Assembly (NCBI GenBank): GCA_015680685.1
Contig: MNCI01004879.1
Coordinates: 143,443-207,442 of the forward strand
Direction: 5' to 3'
Length of the DNA stretch: 64,000 nucleotides
Origin: Gnetum montanum
Lineage: Eukaryota > Streptophyta > Gnetopsida > Gnetales > Gnetaceae
This document shows positions 10,097-21,985 of this stretch, piece by piece (positions within the stretch are counted from its first letter, which is position 1; each line of letters opens with the position of its first letter). Both the position numbers and the translations under genes were made by a program. The notes beneath the pieces are model-generated. The model was not told the DNA's origin and searched no databases. It worked only from the letters and a program-made list of their open reading frames with translations.

Positions 10097-12100
10097 ATGT
10101 CTTCTTCACATAGGACCAAGATTGCATCACATGATGAAAGCACTCATAGGAGAAATGATAGGATATATACTAAGGAAAATTGGAGTGAATGACCTTAAGC
10201 AAGGGTTTCCTATGCTCATTTAGACCCTTACTACTCTCAAAGACTACATTCAACTGGTGCAAAAAAATTTAGAGGAGATGGAGTAAGTCCTAGAACAAGG
10301 AGGACCTCAAGAACAAGGACCTCCTATAAACCTAAACAAGATAAATCAAGGGACCATGGGGAGAACTATAGGAGCCATGGTGATTTTCCCAATTGCTCAT
10401 CTTTCTCATCCTCTTCAACGTCTAGTTTTCACAAAGATGAACATAGGTATAGAGATAGAGCTCCACTATGGGATCATGATAAAGATAGAAATTGAAGCCA
10501 AGGGTAAAATCAAAGACATCAAAATGAGCATAGATAAGATCATCACAATTAGACAAATAGAAATATAGATTATCATCATGATGTGTCTAGTACAAATGAA
10601 CCCTTGTTGGCTACTAGGGGCTTCACACAAATTAGGGAGGTAGTTCAAATATCCCAAAGGCATCAAAGGGATATCTACATCAAATGGCTTGACATGAACA
10701 ATATTCCTAAATTTAGGGGAGGCTATAATTCTGATCCACAACATCACTTATAAGCCTTCCATGATGTCTGTACCTTGCAAAATATCAAAAATAAGTGAAA
10801 AAAACTTAAGCTCTTCCCTAGGATACTAATAGATGAAGCTAAAAGTTGGTATAGATTGTTGGAACCAAGTTTAGATTGTTGGAACCAAGTTTCATCCACT
10901 AGTGATCCACAATGCTGGAATTTTTCAACAAAAAATACCAAACCTATGCGAGAGTGTCCAACCTAAGAAAACAAATCCAATGATGGAAGCAAGAAAATCA
11001 TGAACCCTTGGATGTGGCCTTAGATACTATTCTCTACTACATAGATGTCCTAGCTATGATTTCTTTCAAAAAGAGCAACTTTTCCACATCATAGATGGGC
11101 TTTGTAATGAAATGAAGGAGACCCTTGGGATTTATGCCCAAGGTCAGTTATATGAATTGAAGGTCCATTAGATATAAAGGCCAATAAGGTAGGTGGAAAA
11201 AGAAGAAGGAGAGCTATGTAAACCAGAGAATGTAGAGGAAAATAATTAGGAACCAACTCTTCAAAAGAAGAGGGTCCATATCTATGATGAGGAAAAAGAG
11301 GTAGCTCTCAATGAGGTTGAAGCAAAGGTAGATAAGATGTTGGAATGGATAAATGAGAAACTTAAAACTTGTGTAGTAATCATAGAGGAAAGAGTAGTGC
11401 AAAACGAATCAAGTGATCACAACAAAAGGAGGAGAAAGAACCAAGAAATAGGTAGGAACACTTATCAATGAAAAGGAAAAATAGTTATAGAAGAAGAGGC
11501 TATAGACTCAACCATAGAAGAAGATGATGGATGTGACATCTTCCTATAGGACCATCCAAAGGGCTATTACCCAATCATGTTACATCTGCATGAGTATTGG
11601 GATTTTGCATTGAATCCCAAGTTTGTACAAAAGCAAATGCCTAAAAAATTACCTTACTCACAAGGTAATTATAGACGATCATACAGCCAACTATACTATC
11701 CTAGTGGGGACTTCTTATCAACCTCAAAACTATTATCAATCATACTGGAAAAACCCATAGTTGCGAGGGAGGCCATCATCAAACTAGCACTACCCATACT
11801 ACCAGTTGAACCTATATGCATATTACATTAAACAATATGTTTTCTTGAATATTTCCACTTCCTCTACCTCAAATCACTACTATCACTCTCCCAAATATAA
11901 CCATCCTGCAACATCTTATATGAGATCACCACCTCACACCTCTCATCCTCCATCATATCCTCAATATTCTCATACTCAACTCCACTATATGTCACCTCCA
12001 ACAACACAAGAATGTTCAACATCAAAACATCAATGAAAGAATGAAACTTGTGTTGCAAATACACATAGAAATGATAATGCCAGTAGATCTCTACCACAAT
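10097..12100 (+). pseudogene. Family 1 gag, copy A
   Basis: The start ATG at 10097 opens MSSSHRTKIASHDES, comparable with the minus-strand copy start MSSSSHK at 19401. An Arg/Ser/Asp-rich stretch follows (about 10280-10490, with RTRRTSRTRTS and HRYRDRAPLWDHDKD). The capsid-like core begins at about 10690 with MNNIPKFRGGYNSD and continues ILIDEAKSWYRLLEPS, FFNKKYQTYARVSNLRKQ and HIIDGLCNEMKETLG (to about 11120). This matches the retrotransposon gag pattern (F-x-G...WY...F...Y). A Pro/Tyr/Ser-rich tail lies at 11806-12036 (YYHSPKYNHPATSYMRSPPH). Gag packages element RNA in cytoplasmic particles. Frequent stops and frame changes mean no product. The same protein is encoded at 16980-19401 (minus) and at 47950-57182 (plus). 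Confidence 0.8.
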
Positions 12101-12810
12101 CTTGGAAATGCCCTTTCCTTAGGATGATTCCCATGCATAAGTACAACACTTGTGGACCTAGTTACTGATCAAAAGTAACATAAGACCAATCTAATGCAAC
12201 ATCCTTATTGAATTGATGTCTCCTAATCATATGCAAAAGCCAACAACCATTACCATTCCAACACAAGGCATAAATAATAAAGTTATCACTATGAAGAGAC
12301 ACAAGAATCCATGCATCACTACTAATAGTAAAGGATGCAATTGTAGCCTAGAAATTCAAAATACTAACATACTCCACAAAAAAGTTTAGGAGCAAGTGTG
12401 TAAGAAAAAACTAATCTACATAGTAGCCACTAAACTAGAAGATAGCTAGTGGCTTAAAAATGAGAATATAAAACTACTTATTAGTTCTAGACATAAGAAA
12501 ATGGACCAAAGAGAGGACTTAGACATAGGTATCTTAAACTCTCATTATATACTAGAAAAGGATTTTAAACATGAAGACTTGGGAATTAAAACAAAATATC
12601 AAGAAGAAGTAGCAAACACATCTAGACCCTCCAAAATGGAAATACCTTCAAGTCTAGATGAAGATACATCTCTAAATGATCCAGATGAGACTCTTACCAA
12701 TGTTAGATGTATTACCACATGATTAACTAAATTAGTAACAATGATAGATGGAAAATTGGTGGTGTATAACCAAGGGATTGTGCAATCCATCTCCTAAATG
12801 TGCAACAATA
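12101..12810 (+). pseudogene. Tail of family 1 polyprotein after gag, protease apparently lost
   Basis: Here the relatives have a retropepsin, but no such domain can be read. The only sizeable frame, 12501-12722 (73 residues, acidic, MDQREDLDIGILN...), is similar in place and composition to sequence at about 58480-58620 of copy C, so it is probably the linker that follows protease in the family. The end of the coding part is marked by the polypurine word TTAGTCATGGGGGA at 12814-12827. Function is unknown. Confidence 0.5.
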
Positions 12811-12813
12811 AGA

Positions 12814-12827
12814 TTAGTCATGGGGGA
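12814..12827 (+). promoter_or_regulatory. Internal polypurine-tract-like motif, copy A, first of three
   Basis: TTAGTCATGGGGGA follows the end of coding sequence. The same word occurs at 21195-21207 and, as the true PPT, at 21975-21985. The minus element has three counterparts in the same order (16083-16098, 14748-14760, 14192-14207). Confidence 0.6.
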
Positions 12828-13407
12828 GATGCTCCATCCAGGTTCAAGAACTAATAATTATTTTTCACCTTTGTTGTTTTATAATTTTTTATCATTTTCC
12901 TATTTCTTTCAAAATTTTCTTATTCTTCATATGTTTTTCATTTCTTAATATTTTTCTTTTCTTTACATTTCTCTTTTCTTGAGTCATTTTCTTTATGCTT
13001 TATGAATGTATTTTATGTTTTTGTTAATAATATTGCCAATTCATGATGTAGAAGTCAATGCTATGTATTGGGTTTTTGTGCTATGTTATTAAGATGATTG
13101 GGTAATTAATTATGTAAAGTAGTGATACCACCTCATCCATCCCTCTAGTTCTTTGAATAAAAGGTATTTTTCATGGAAACAATTTGGTTCTTCTTTTATG
13201 AAACTAAAATTCCTTAATGATCATTGTACCTTGAAGAAAGAGGGAATGACCAAGTGGGAATGGCAAAGGGTGTGACCTCACAGGACTTGTTGGGTTCTCT
13301 TCATGACTTCCTTCATGTGGTTTATGACTCCTCTTGGAATGTATCATCACTCCTCCATTGACCAATAATAGGAAGCTAAAAGTATTTTCATGGTGTTGTT
13401 CCCATAG
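12828..13407 (+). other. Non-coding 3' part of family 1 copy A, left of the insertion
   Basis: T-rich sequence with no gene. About 12850-13180 resembles 58790-59160 of copy C (long T/C runs, then TGTTAATAATA-like and AATAAAAGG-like words). It ends at the CATAG target site, 13403-13407. Confidence 0.6.
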
Positions 13408-14191
13408 TGATGAGTGGCAAGGTACCCCTACACTCAACCATATAAATACGAGCGTTACAAGCGCGATCCGGTTGAACTCCGCAAACTAAGTGCCTACATG
13501 CCTTATGGAACACTTAAGGTTAATCGTTCGTTGTCTTCCCAGACTTACTTGTATTTATCACAGTTGTATGGTTAAGAAAGTCTGAGGCATGTGATTTTTA
13601 TGTCTTTTATGTTTTATCTCCTTATGCTAATGAGGGAAAGGGTGAAGAGACTAAGTAACTAGCTTTAACTAACTAAGTTCTAATGCTTAGCATCAGTATC
13701 CGTTTCCACTTGCCATTCACACCCTGAACCAATGCAAACTTCTGGGATTACCAAACACTATTTGTTACTAGGATTACCAAGCGTAATGCACATGCTCGAA
13801 GCAGTCGTACTGAATGCACTTAACTAGGAGTGTTAAGGGTTGAGAGAGATTAATTAACTAATAAAGCATTTAGACAATTAACAATAATTAAAGTCCTAAT
13901 TAGCTTAGTCCATGCACTGCAAGGTTTATCCAAAACGTTTTCTTTATTTCCGTACACAAACTTCTACTTAGGTACAATATTTGCTCAAATAAAGATCCGT
14001 TCACTTTGGGACTCTTACTACGGGCACATGGAAATTACTCTAACTATGGAATGGAAAAACGACAAGAGTTTGGCTATGGTCTAGATCTAGATGGTGAAAC
14101 AAGGGAGAGTCACCTCTTATTTATAGATTTTGAGGCATGCTGCGATATCGCATATGCAATATCCCAGCCCATGCGATATCACATCCCATCA
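13408..14191 (-). repeat. 3' LTR of family 1 copy B
   Basis: 784 bp, beginning TGATGAGTGGCAAGG and ending CATCCCATCA on the plus strand. It aligns along its whole length with 19547-20369. On the minus strand the U3 part carries clustered GATATC palindromes (about 14140-14185) followed by the promoter-like TCTATAAATAAGAGG (about 14114-14130). It lacks about 40 bp of the GATATC cluster present in its partner. Confidence 0.95.
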
Positions 14192-14207
14192 TACCCCCAT
14201 GATTAAA
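14192..14207 (-). promoter_or_regulatory. Polypurine tract of family 1 copy B
   Basis: The minus strand reads TTTAATCATGGGGGTA directly before the 3' LTR, the expected place for plus-strand priming. It shares the TMATGGGGG core with the internal copies at 14748-14760 and 16083-16098. Confidence 0.85.
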
Positions 14208-16354
14208 TAAAAAATTATCCTTGAGTTCCTTACAAAATATTGGGAAGGTATGAGATTATTGACTTGAATGGAACTAATGGTGAATGGGATGACATGTGAA
14301 AGGATCATCATTACATAACATGAAAAAATTGGTGTTCACGATAACAATAAGAGTGAACAAATTATACATTTGACATTAGGCTGTATTTGGCAGCTGAGAG
14401 AGAAGAGAGAAGAGAGAAGAAGTCTTCCGCTACCAATTCCAAGATTGTGCCTTTCGTTGTCTATCTGTAAGCGCATCATCCATCTCGTTCCTTGCATAGC
14501 TGCTTTAGCACCAATCCATTCCAAGTATTCCCTCCAAATCCAATCTGTTGTTGTATGATTGTCATCTACACACACAACACAGTCTTTATATTAGCAAGGG
14601 TAAATGAATCACAATGCAGTGGATACCTTGCTTCAATGAAAGGTCCATTGGTTAAGTTGTGGTATGGCTGATACGGGTCTAGAGATATAATAGTGGTGAC
14701 TACCAAAGGTGTAGGGGTTAGGAGAAAATTGAAAAAATTGGGTCAAGACCCCCATGACTATTAGCGAACCTCCAGTAGCAATAGAATGGAGAAAGAAAAA
14801 GAACAAGAAAGATGAAGAAAAAGAGATAACTATACCGTCGATGAAATAGATGTCAAGATGGAAATGAGAAAAATAGAGTGGATTGCAAAAATGTTAAGGG
14901 AAAGAATTTAACTGGTGCACCACATAGGAATGCTAGTGGGTCCTCCCCATAGCAGGCTCATGCCCTTAATGCCTTGATAATCCCACATTCAAAGAGTGTG
15001 TAGGCTCTAGGAATGTCATTTGGAAACAAGAGTTAAAGTATTAACCACAAGAATTTACCAAAAAGAAAACAATGCGTCAACCGAAATATACATTAATGAT
15101 ATAACTGGCAATGAGGTGGACAATGGAGGAAGAATGATGGAAAGGAGAGAATGGAACGGAATCTCAAGAACAAGGTGATGTACAACCCCTTGTGTAGTTA
15201 ATGATTATTGAACTTAGTATATTCCATTCCAAGTCCGGCCTCAAACAAACAACATCCAGTGACTTCACATTAATGCATTCGGCCAATCCATCCACTTGAA
15301 GTAATAAGAATGCCTTTACCAAAAAGCCACCACCATTCCGACGAAACGAAGGAGGAGAGAATGGGAAGTGAGAAGGGCCTTAGTTAGAGGGAACATGTTA
15401 TTTTAGTTTCATAACCAGTGCATGTAGCCCAAATGATTATTTCATCTAAGGGGTGTGCTTTGAATTCTCACTATTTTTTTTTGCATGAGAATCACACCAT
15501 GCAAAGACTTTGTTATTTTTATTAGCTGAGCTTCTCGATAATGGAGCAATGTCAGAATGGTAAGAAAAATCAAAAAAAAAAAAAAACATCCAAGAACCCA
15601 AGAGAATGGCCAACACAAATGCATCAAATCCCTTTAAAGTCACACCCTATTCAATCCTTGAGTTCTTCCTTAGTTTGAGAAATTCCCAGTCACCGATTCA
15701 TTGATAGTTCTTATTTAGAAAGGGACTATACATTTCCAAGATGAGAAAGACCATAGAAATTTATGGATGTATGGGTGAAGTGAACTCATTGCCTGCTATA
15801 TCAAAAGAACCATACCTTAGTATCAACATCATAACTTAAAGGTAAAACCCAAACATTAGCAATCAATAGAAATAGTTCATGCCATCATTAAGATCACTTA
15901 TTGGATGACAAACTTAAAAAAATGGATAAGACACACAAAAAAATAAAAGAAAAAGTATAAACGATGTTTAAAAAAACAAGAAAAGTTGAAGAAATTTGTA
16001 AAACAAAAATGTGCAAAACAAAAACATGTAAAACAAATACTTAAAAGAACTGAGGGTCTCAAATGATCAACATAGGTGGCCATCTCCCCCATGACTAAAT
16101 TGAAAGGGAGAGATCCAAAATAATAAGCATTTTTTTGAATTTCTTAAAAGTGTCCAACTTCTCCCAATTGATGTTTTCAGGTTAAGGGTTGGAAGTTGGT
16201 GATGCTCATATTCCAATGTATCTATGCTTTCGTTGTGGGTGCAAGTTGTTCCCCTAGTTCATTCCATGCATGTTGGTGGTCTACTCTCTTAATTAGCTAT
16301 CAACCACTGGGTGTTCTCTTGTTTTGTGGTTACTACATACAAGCACCTTTGTAT
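14208..16354 (-). other. Non-coding internal part of copy B where pol is expected
   Basis: About 2.1 kb between protease and PPT with no recognisable domain. It holds polypurine-like words at 16083-16098 and 14748-14760, a purine-rich AGAGAGAAGAG tract at about 14395-14430, and an A15 run at about 15572-15588. Short frames at 15442-15643 and 15898-16092 are T-rich and look spurious. RT, RNase H and integrase (normally about 3 kb) are absent. Confidence 0.65.
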
Positions 16355-16905
16355 CTAAGTTTCTTGGGCACACCAGTTGCATGCAAGAGATGCTGAGCAT
16401 TCCTCCATGCCATCACCCTCTGAGTCACTGTATGTGATGCATGGAACTTTCTTCTTCTTGATCTTTCCATAAATTTTTTCCTTAGATATTTCCAAGGAAA
16501 GATAATGGATTCCTAGGCACACGTTGATGGTGCTGAGCCATGCCCTCCCCATTATAATTGGGAAGTCCCCTTTGTTACTGTTGACTTCTATCACTAGGAA
16601 ATCAGCTAGGTATGACCAACCACACATAGTCGTAACGATGTCCTCCACCAATCCCAAAGGAATGGTGATGGACTGGTCAGCCAACTCTAGTTGAATATTG
16701 CTCTTCTTGAGTGGAGGTAGGTTTTAGGCTTTATACATTTCTCATGAGATTAAGTTGACTCCGGAACCTGAGTCAAGAAGAGCCTTACGTGGTTCGTTCC
16801 CAGAAACTTGGAGGTAGATTAAGGAATTTCCAGGGTCAGAGAGTTTCTTGGGAAGGTGGCCCACCTTTATCCAATTAGTAACGGTATGTGTTAACATAAT
16901 CATAT
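16355..16905 (-). pseudogene. Retropepsin (aspartic protease), family 1 copy B
   Basis: The minus strand reads NWIKVGHLPKKLSDPGNSL (about 16820-16880), KALLDSGSGVNLIS (about 16745-16790), then ELADQSITIPLGLVEDIVTTM, FLVIEVNSNKGDFPIIMGRAWL and GIHYLSLEIS. This is the Athila-type protease layout: DSG active site, then DxSIxxPxGxxEDVxV, then PxIxGRxxL. The last 109 residues are one open frame (16355-16684); a stop after NLIS splits off the active site. It would cut the gag-pol precursor. It ends in an Asp/Glu-rich tail, and no RT follows, so this element stops after protease. The relative at 57971-58230 has the same domain. Confidence 0.85.
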
Positions 16906-16979
16906 GCATTGAGCCCTATTGTTATTTTGAAGGGAGCTCTTAAGCCTTATTTGTTGGAGGAGCATGTACGGACTCAACT

Positions 16980-19401
16980 GCTTATGGTTGTGAGAGCTTG
17001 CTTGGGCTTTTGGTTCTGAAGAAAGGTCTTCTTTTCATGTGGTTGTCAAAACTAGTAGCAGGTTGAAGGTTTATAACTCTCATAGCATTATGTTGCTGCG
17101 GTTGAGTGGGGAGTTCCCCTTGCATCGTTGGAGCGGGTGGTAGTGGAACTATTGGCGTAAAAGATGTGGATGGATTTAGAGGATGGTATGTATGTGGTGT
17201 GTCTCCCATAGGAGGATTCCTAAAATACTTCCAAACTTAGTAGTAATGTTGTGGGGTTACGTGACCCATAGAGTCACTAGGAGAAACTGGCTGCTGCACG
17301 TAATAGCCATATGTGTTTGGTTGCCGGTAAGGGTATTGTTGTCTAGGCGGTGGCATCCCCCATGACTGTGGGTGTTTCCACTACTGGTGTTTCTTGATAG
17401 CTTGTGGCAGAATTCCACTTGGATAATATGTTCATGGTTGGTGGAACTACCTCAGGTTACCTTGGGTGTTAAGTCTTGGGTTGAGTGCATACACCCCGGA
17501 CTCTTGTAGATGTGAGATTATTGAGCCACATCCCTTAGGATGGCCATATTGGCAGATCTCACATCCATCATCATTTTCCATATGAGAATCCAAAACCTCA
17601 TTAGCAATAGTCATTTTTCCCTTACCCTTCTTATGTGCATGGTATGAATCTCTCTGCTTTTTCTTATCATGATCACTACTTTGCTCCTCCTTAGAATCCT
17701 CTACAATTTTTAGGACAATTTAAATTTTTCTATCCAAGGAGCTCCATATTTCATCTACCTTAGCTGACACTTCCATTGTTAATTTCTAAAGTAGCAAGGT
17801 TTTTCTATTCACCAACTCTTTGAGTGGTGACTCATCCTCCTCCTTGCAGAATCTCACTCCTCTCTTTCGGAGAGAAGGATCATGGTTGTACTCTTCTGCG
17901 CTTTCTCTTTTCCATAGCTCACCTTCTTCCTTAGCTACTTGCTCCAACAATCTATGAACTTTGTGGGACCTAAGTTCTAATAATCTATTTTGGGAATTTT
18001 TCAAAAGGGTTCTCCTAGTTTCGTGTCTTAGTCCATCTATGAGATGGCGGAGTTGATCTTGTTGTACATAACCATGGCCTAGGCAATGATGTAACAATGC
18101 ATAATATCAGCTCATGGTAGCATCCAAGGGTTCATGAGTACCCTGCTTCCATCCTTGCATCTATTTACGCAAGTTGGACACTTTGGGGTACGTTTGGTAT
18201 TTATCGTTAAACAATTCTGGCATTATACTCCACCTCCTAATGGTTTCCAACTCTAAAGATCGGTACCAACTCTCTACTTCTTTTATGAGTGTCCTAGGGA
18301 ACAAATTTAACTTCTGCCACTCTTTTTCAATATTTTTCAAGGCATAGGCATTGTGCAATGCTTGTAAGTGATTCTGCAGATCAACATTGTATCCCCCCTC
18401 AAATCGTGGGATATTATTCATGTCTAGTCTCTTGATCTAGTTGTCTTTCTTGTGCCTTGTAGGTATTCTAATGGCCTCTGTAATATCTAACATACTTCGA
18501 GTGGAAAGTAGGGGTTCATCATGATCATCTCTCTCATGAAGTCTATGATGCCTACATGGTTTTCCCTTCTATGCCTTGACTCTCTAGAATGCCCTCGTCC
18601 TTGCTCTCGAATCTCTCATCGAGGATTTTCATTTTGCTTATCCTTACCCTTATCCTCATGGTTGTGCTCTTTGTGACTACGTCCTGATGTGGAAGGAGAG
18701 GGTGAGTGATGTGATGAAGGGGAAGAGGAATGAGAACCATCATCGTGATGATGTTTCCTACCTCCTCTTCGGTGGCTACAGCCTCAATCGTGATGACGAT
18801 CAGACTACCCATCCTTATCATTTGTTTGTTTTTCCTCATTGAACACTTGGTGTTCATGGGTAGGAGAACCAGGGTTGTGTATCATGGAGCGAAGGTTCTG
18901 ATACACCACCTTCTCACTCTCGTGAGGAAGGGGAACATCATTTTGTGGAGAACCTATTGAGATAGGTTCACCACCCTTAACTTCTCTTATGACAGGTAAA
19001 GCGTTGCGAGGTTCTTTGCCCTTCAACGATGTGTGATAACTCTCCTTCCACGAGTCCCTTAGATGTTGCACTACTATGAGATGGTAATCCCATGTGTCAT
19101 AATCTTCTGCAATGTATTCAACATATAATTCCATCATGCCTATCTGTGCAAGAGCACGAAGGAGCATGTTAGGGACTGCCCGATCTGGGGGTAGCACTAT
19201 GTTACCTTGTAGGTCTCTCCAGCGTAGTTGTTCATCCTGATGGAGGATAAAAGTAAAATTGGTTATATACTCATCGTGATGAGTATATACCACCTGATAC
19301 TATTGAGGAACTAGTAGTTCTAGGTTACGTATGTTGTGCTTCCGACTATCTCTTGTGTGATCCCTAGGTGGTGAAGTGCTTTTATGAGAAGAAGAAGACA
19401 T
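16980..19401 (-). pseudogene. Family 1 gag, copy B (best preserved)
   Basis: Start at ATG 19401 (MSSSSHKSTSPPRDH), 146 bases inside the LTR. The N-terminal frame 18805-19293 (162 residues) has a mixed globular look. An Arg/Ser/His-rich stretch follows (about 18590-18760, with SPSPSTSGRSHKEHNH). The capsid-like core starts at 18421 with MNNIPRFEGGYNVDLQNHL and goes on NLFPRTLIKEVESWYRSLEL and FNDKYQTYPKVSNLRK, the gag pattern with conserved WY. Next, 17786-18097 has LRHLIDGLRHETRRTL and a charged helix-rich stretch. About 17500-17560 reads CEICQYGHPKGCG, a Cys/His remnant, and 16982-17209 is a Pro-rich tail. Gag forms the particle around element RNA. Stops and shifts between the blocks prevent one product, but the frames are longer than in copies A and C, so this is the youngest of the three. 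Confidence 0.85.
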
Positions 19402-19526
19402 TGTTATTTTGTTGGTGTGCTATTGAACATTGTTTAAATTTTCTTTTGATTAACCCTAAGGGTTCGTTTAAGCTTTCCAACGATGTGAATGATTTCCTAT
19501 GTTCTACTTAGCGCACAAACAACTTA

Positions 19527-19545
19527 GTCCCCAGCAATGGCACCA
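19527..19545 (-). promoter_or_regulatory. Primer-binding site, Athila/Tat type
   Basis: The minus strand reads TGGTGCCATTGCTGGGGAC one base after the 5' LTR. From memory, the Athila/Tat site is TGGCGCCGTTGCCGGGGAC, usually attributed to tRNA-Asp. The three differences are all C-to-T or G-to-A at CpG, as methylated CpG decay would give. Confidence 0.85.
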
Positions 19546-19546
19546 A

Positions 19547-20369
19547 TGATGAGTGGTGAGGTACCCCTACACTTAACCATATGAATACGAGTGTTACACA
19601 TGCTATTCAGTTGAACTCTGCAGACTAAGTGCCTACACGCCTTATGAGACACTTAAGGTTAATTGTTCATTGTCTTCCCAAACTTAGTTGTATTTGTCAT
19701 AGTTGTATGGTTAAGCAAAGCCTAGGGTATGTGATTTTTATGTCTTTTATGTTTTATCTTCTTATGCTAATGAGCAAAAGGATGAAGAGACTACGTAACT
19801 AGATTTAACTAACCAAGTTCTAATGCCTAGCATCAGTATCTATTCCCACTTTCCGTTCACACCCTAAACCAATGCAACCTTCTAGGATTACCAAATTCTA
19901 TTCGTTACTAGGATTACCAAGCGTAACACATGTGCTCGAAGTGGTCGTACTGAATGCACTTAACTAGGAGTGTTGAAGATTGAGAGAGATTAATTAACTA
20001 ATAAGTTATTTAAAAAATTAACAATAATTAAAGTCCTTATTAGCTTAGTCCATGCACTGCAAGGTTTATCCAAAAAGTTCATCTTTATTTCCGTACACAA
20101 ACTTGTGCTTAGGTACAATATTTTCTCGAATAAAGATCTGTTCACTTTGGGACTCTTACTACGGGCACATGGAAATTACTCTAACTCTGGAATGGAAAAA
20201 CTACAAGAGTTTGGCTACGGTCTAGATCTAGATGAAGAAACAAGGGAGAGTCGCCTCTTATTTATAGATTTGGCAGTGTGATACGATATCACGTATGTGA
20301 TATTGCACGGGAAGACATGATATCGCAGGGGATGCAATATCACGGCCCATGAGATATCGCGTCCCATCA
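19547..20369 (-). repeat. 5' LTR of family 1 copy B
   Basis: 823 bp, partner of 13408-14191. The outer end (20283-20360) has at least five GATATC or near-GATATC words within about 80 bp; a TATA-like box lies just downstream (about 20255-20272, CTATAAATAAGAGG on minus). Transcription would start near here and run leftward through gag and protease. The inner edge abuts the PBS. Confidence 0.95.
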
Positions 20370-21440
20370 CATAGAAAAAGAGAAAAGAAAAGAGAGAGAA
20401 AAAACAATAATGGGAATTCAAAGCACACATCTTAGACACAATAATGGGCTACAAGCATTGGTTATTGGGCTAGAAAGACTTGTTCCCCATGCCTGAGGAT
20501 TCCCCTCTAACTAAGGCCCTTCCTTCCTTCTTCTCTTTTCTTCTCTTTTTAGAGTGATAATTGTTCTTCATGGTGGTTATGCACTCATGGTGATAGGCAA
20601 GAAGCAACACATCAATGCAAGGTCACTATTCATGGTATGGACTTGGTCTAAACTTGAACGGATAGGTATGCTGACCATTTTAATCACACTTTTCATAGAA
20701 CCTATTGTAGACATGGTAAAGTACCTTACATCCCAATCTCTACAATCACTTCTCATCCCATTATTCACCTCATTACTTCATGTGATTATGAGCCTTTTGG
20801 TTTTGTGTAGTATAGTGCAACATTCCAACCACAATAATTGTATGTTGTTTGGAACAAAGGCATGATGTACATTTAACTTCTTAGGTGCCCATGAACATCT
20901 ATAGGAAATCTATAGAAGTGGTTATGCAAGGGCATTATGGCAAGATCCTGCTTTGTGGAGGACCCACTTGCATAAATTTTGTTGATCATGGCTTTGAACT
21001 AACCTTCACATCTTCTAGAAAATTAGTGATGGTGTCTCTAAATTTATGCATGATTTTGGGACTCCTTCTCATCTGTTTCATTAATTTTTCCTAATTTTCT
21101 ATTTCTATATCCATTAATATTTCTTAGCCATATTTTAAATTAGACATTTGGTTTCAACTATTCAAAAACTTATGTGCTTCCAGAGTTACGCTTATTAGTC
21201 ATGGGGGCTAGGGATGTCTACTTTGAAATTTTTCTATCCTATTTTTGAACATCATGGTAACTAATAGTAATTGATCAAAATAATGTAAATAGCTTGATCA
21301 TCTAAGTTACCTCATAGCCTTGGGCATAGTATATTGTAGTCACCTTGTGCTTAAATGAAAACTAAGGGATTTGAAAAGGGCTAATTATTAAGGAAAATTT
21401 ACCAAAAATAATGTTGATCCTTTGGTGATTACAAGTGATG

Positions 21441-21543
21441 CTACAAGAAATGAATAAGCAAGAAGGTTTTTTACCATGCACAAAAATGAANATCTACAAG
21501 AAATGAATAAGCAAGAAGGTTTTTTACCATGCACAAAAATGAA
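21441..21543. repeat. 50-bp direct duplication flanking a single N (assembly join)
   Basis: 21441-21490 and 21494-21543 are identical, with an N at 21491. The first copy stops at the N. Read as an unmerged overlap. Confidence 0.9.
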
Positions 21544-21974
21544 GCCAAGAGGCAAAAAACAAAGGATATGCCCATGGACAAGTCATAGCACATACAAGAT
21601 AGCAGCTCAAACTTTGTATGTTTACTAGATCCATGGAATGATGAAAAGAAATTGTAGTCCATCCTTCAAGAATGTTCCATATAACTAGAGAAGCATCGAC
21701 ATAACAATCAAGGTTAAAATTTTGCCACTATTAGAGATTATAAGAAGAATCATCTTTAGTGGATTCTTGAAGACCTCTACAAATTTTGTAATCTTCAATG
21801 TTTGTGTAGTCTTTTTGTCAGTTTGTCATTTTTATGCATCCACTTAAATAAAATTTTGTAATGAGGCACTTAGAGTCAGTTAGTAGTTTTCATGTCAGTC
21901 AATAATCCCATACCTTTCCAATATTATGTAAGGGATTTATTCCTCCTATTGTTCACTCAATGAAAAGTTTTCAT

Positions 21975-21985
21975 TTAGTCATGGG
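21975..21985 (+). promoter_or_regulatory. Polypurine tract of family 1 copy A
   Basis: TTAGTCATGGG lies directly before the TG that opens the LTR, in line with the PPT of copy B. Confidence 0.7.

Larger units (their letters stand above)
13408..20369 (-). mobile_element. Family 1 copy B: complete LTR element with gag and protease only
   Basis: Two LTRs (13408-14191 and 19547-20369) start TG and end CA and are bracketed by an exact 5-bp duplication, CATAG, at 13403-13407 and 20370-20374. In minus orientation the order is 5' LTR, PBS (19527-19545), gag, protease, about 2.2 kb non-coding, PPT (14192-14207), 3' LTR. No RT, RNase H or integrase was found in the internal part, so the element is non-autonomous. 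The PBS and protease type place it in the Athila/Tat part of Ty3/gypsy. It is inserted in the non-coding tail of a relative (copy A), in opposite orientation. LTRs differ by many point changes and a length difference of about 40 bp, so the insertion is not recent. Confidence 0.92.
20375..21985 (+). other. Non-coding 3' part of family 1 copy A, right of the insertion
   Basis: Continues the tail of copy A after the inserted element and runs to the PPT that abuts the 3' LTR. It contains the second polypurine-like motif (21195-21207). Frames such as 20554-20865 (103 residues) show no domain. A false duplication sits at 21441-21543. Confidence 0.6.

Noticed and set aside
15442-16092. Phe-rich frames on minus in copy B as envelope-like proteins
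   Set aside because: They come from A-rich/T-rich tracts; there is no signal peptide plus membrane layout and no counterpart in copy A or C.
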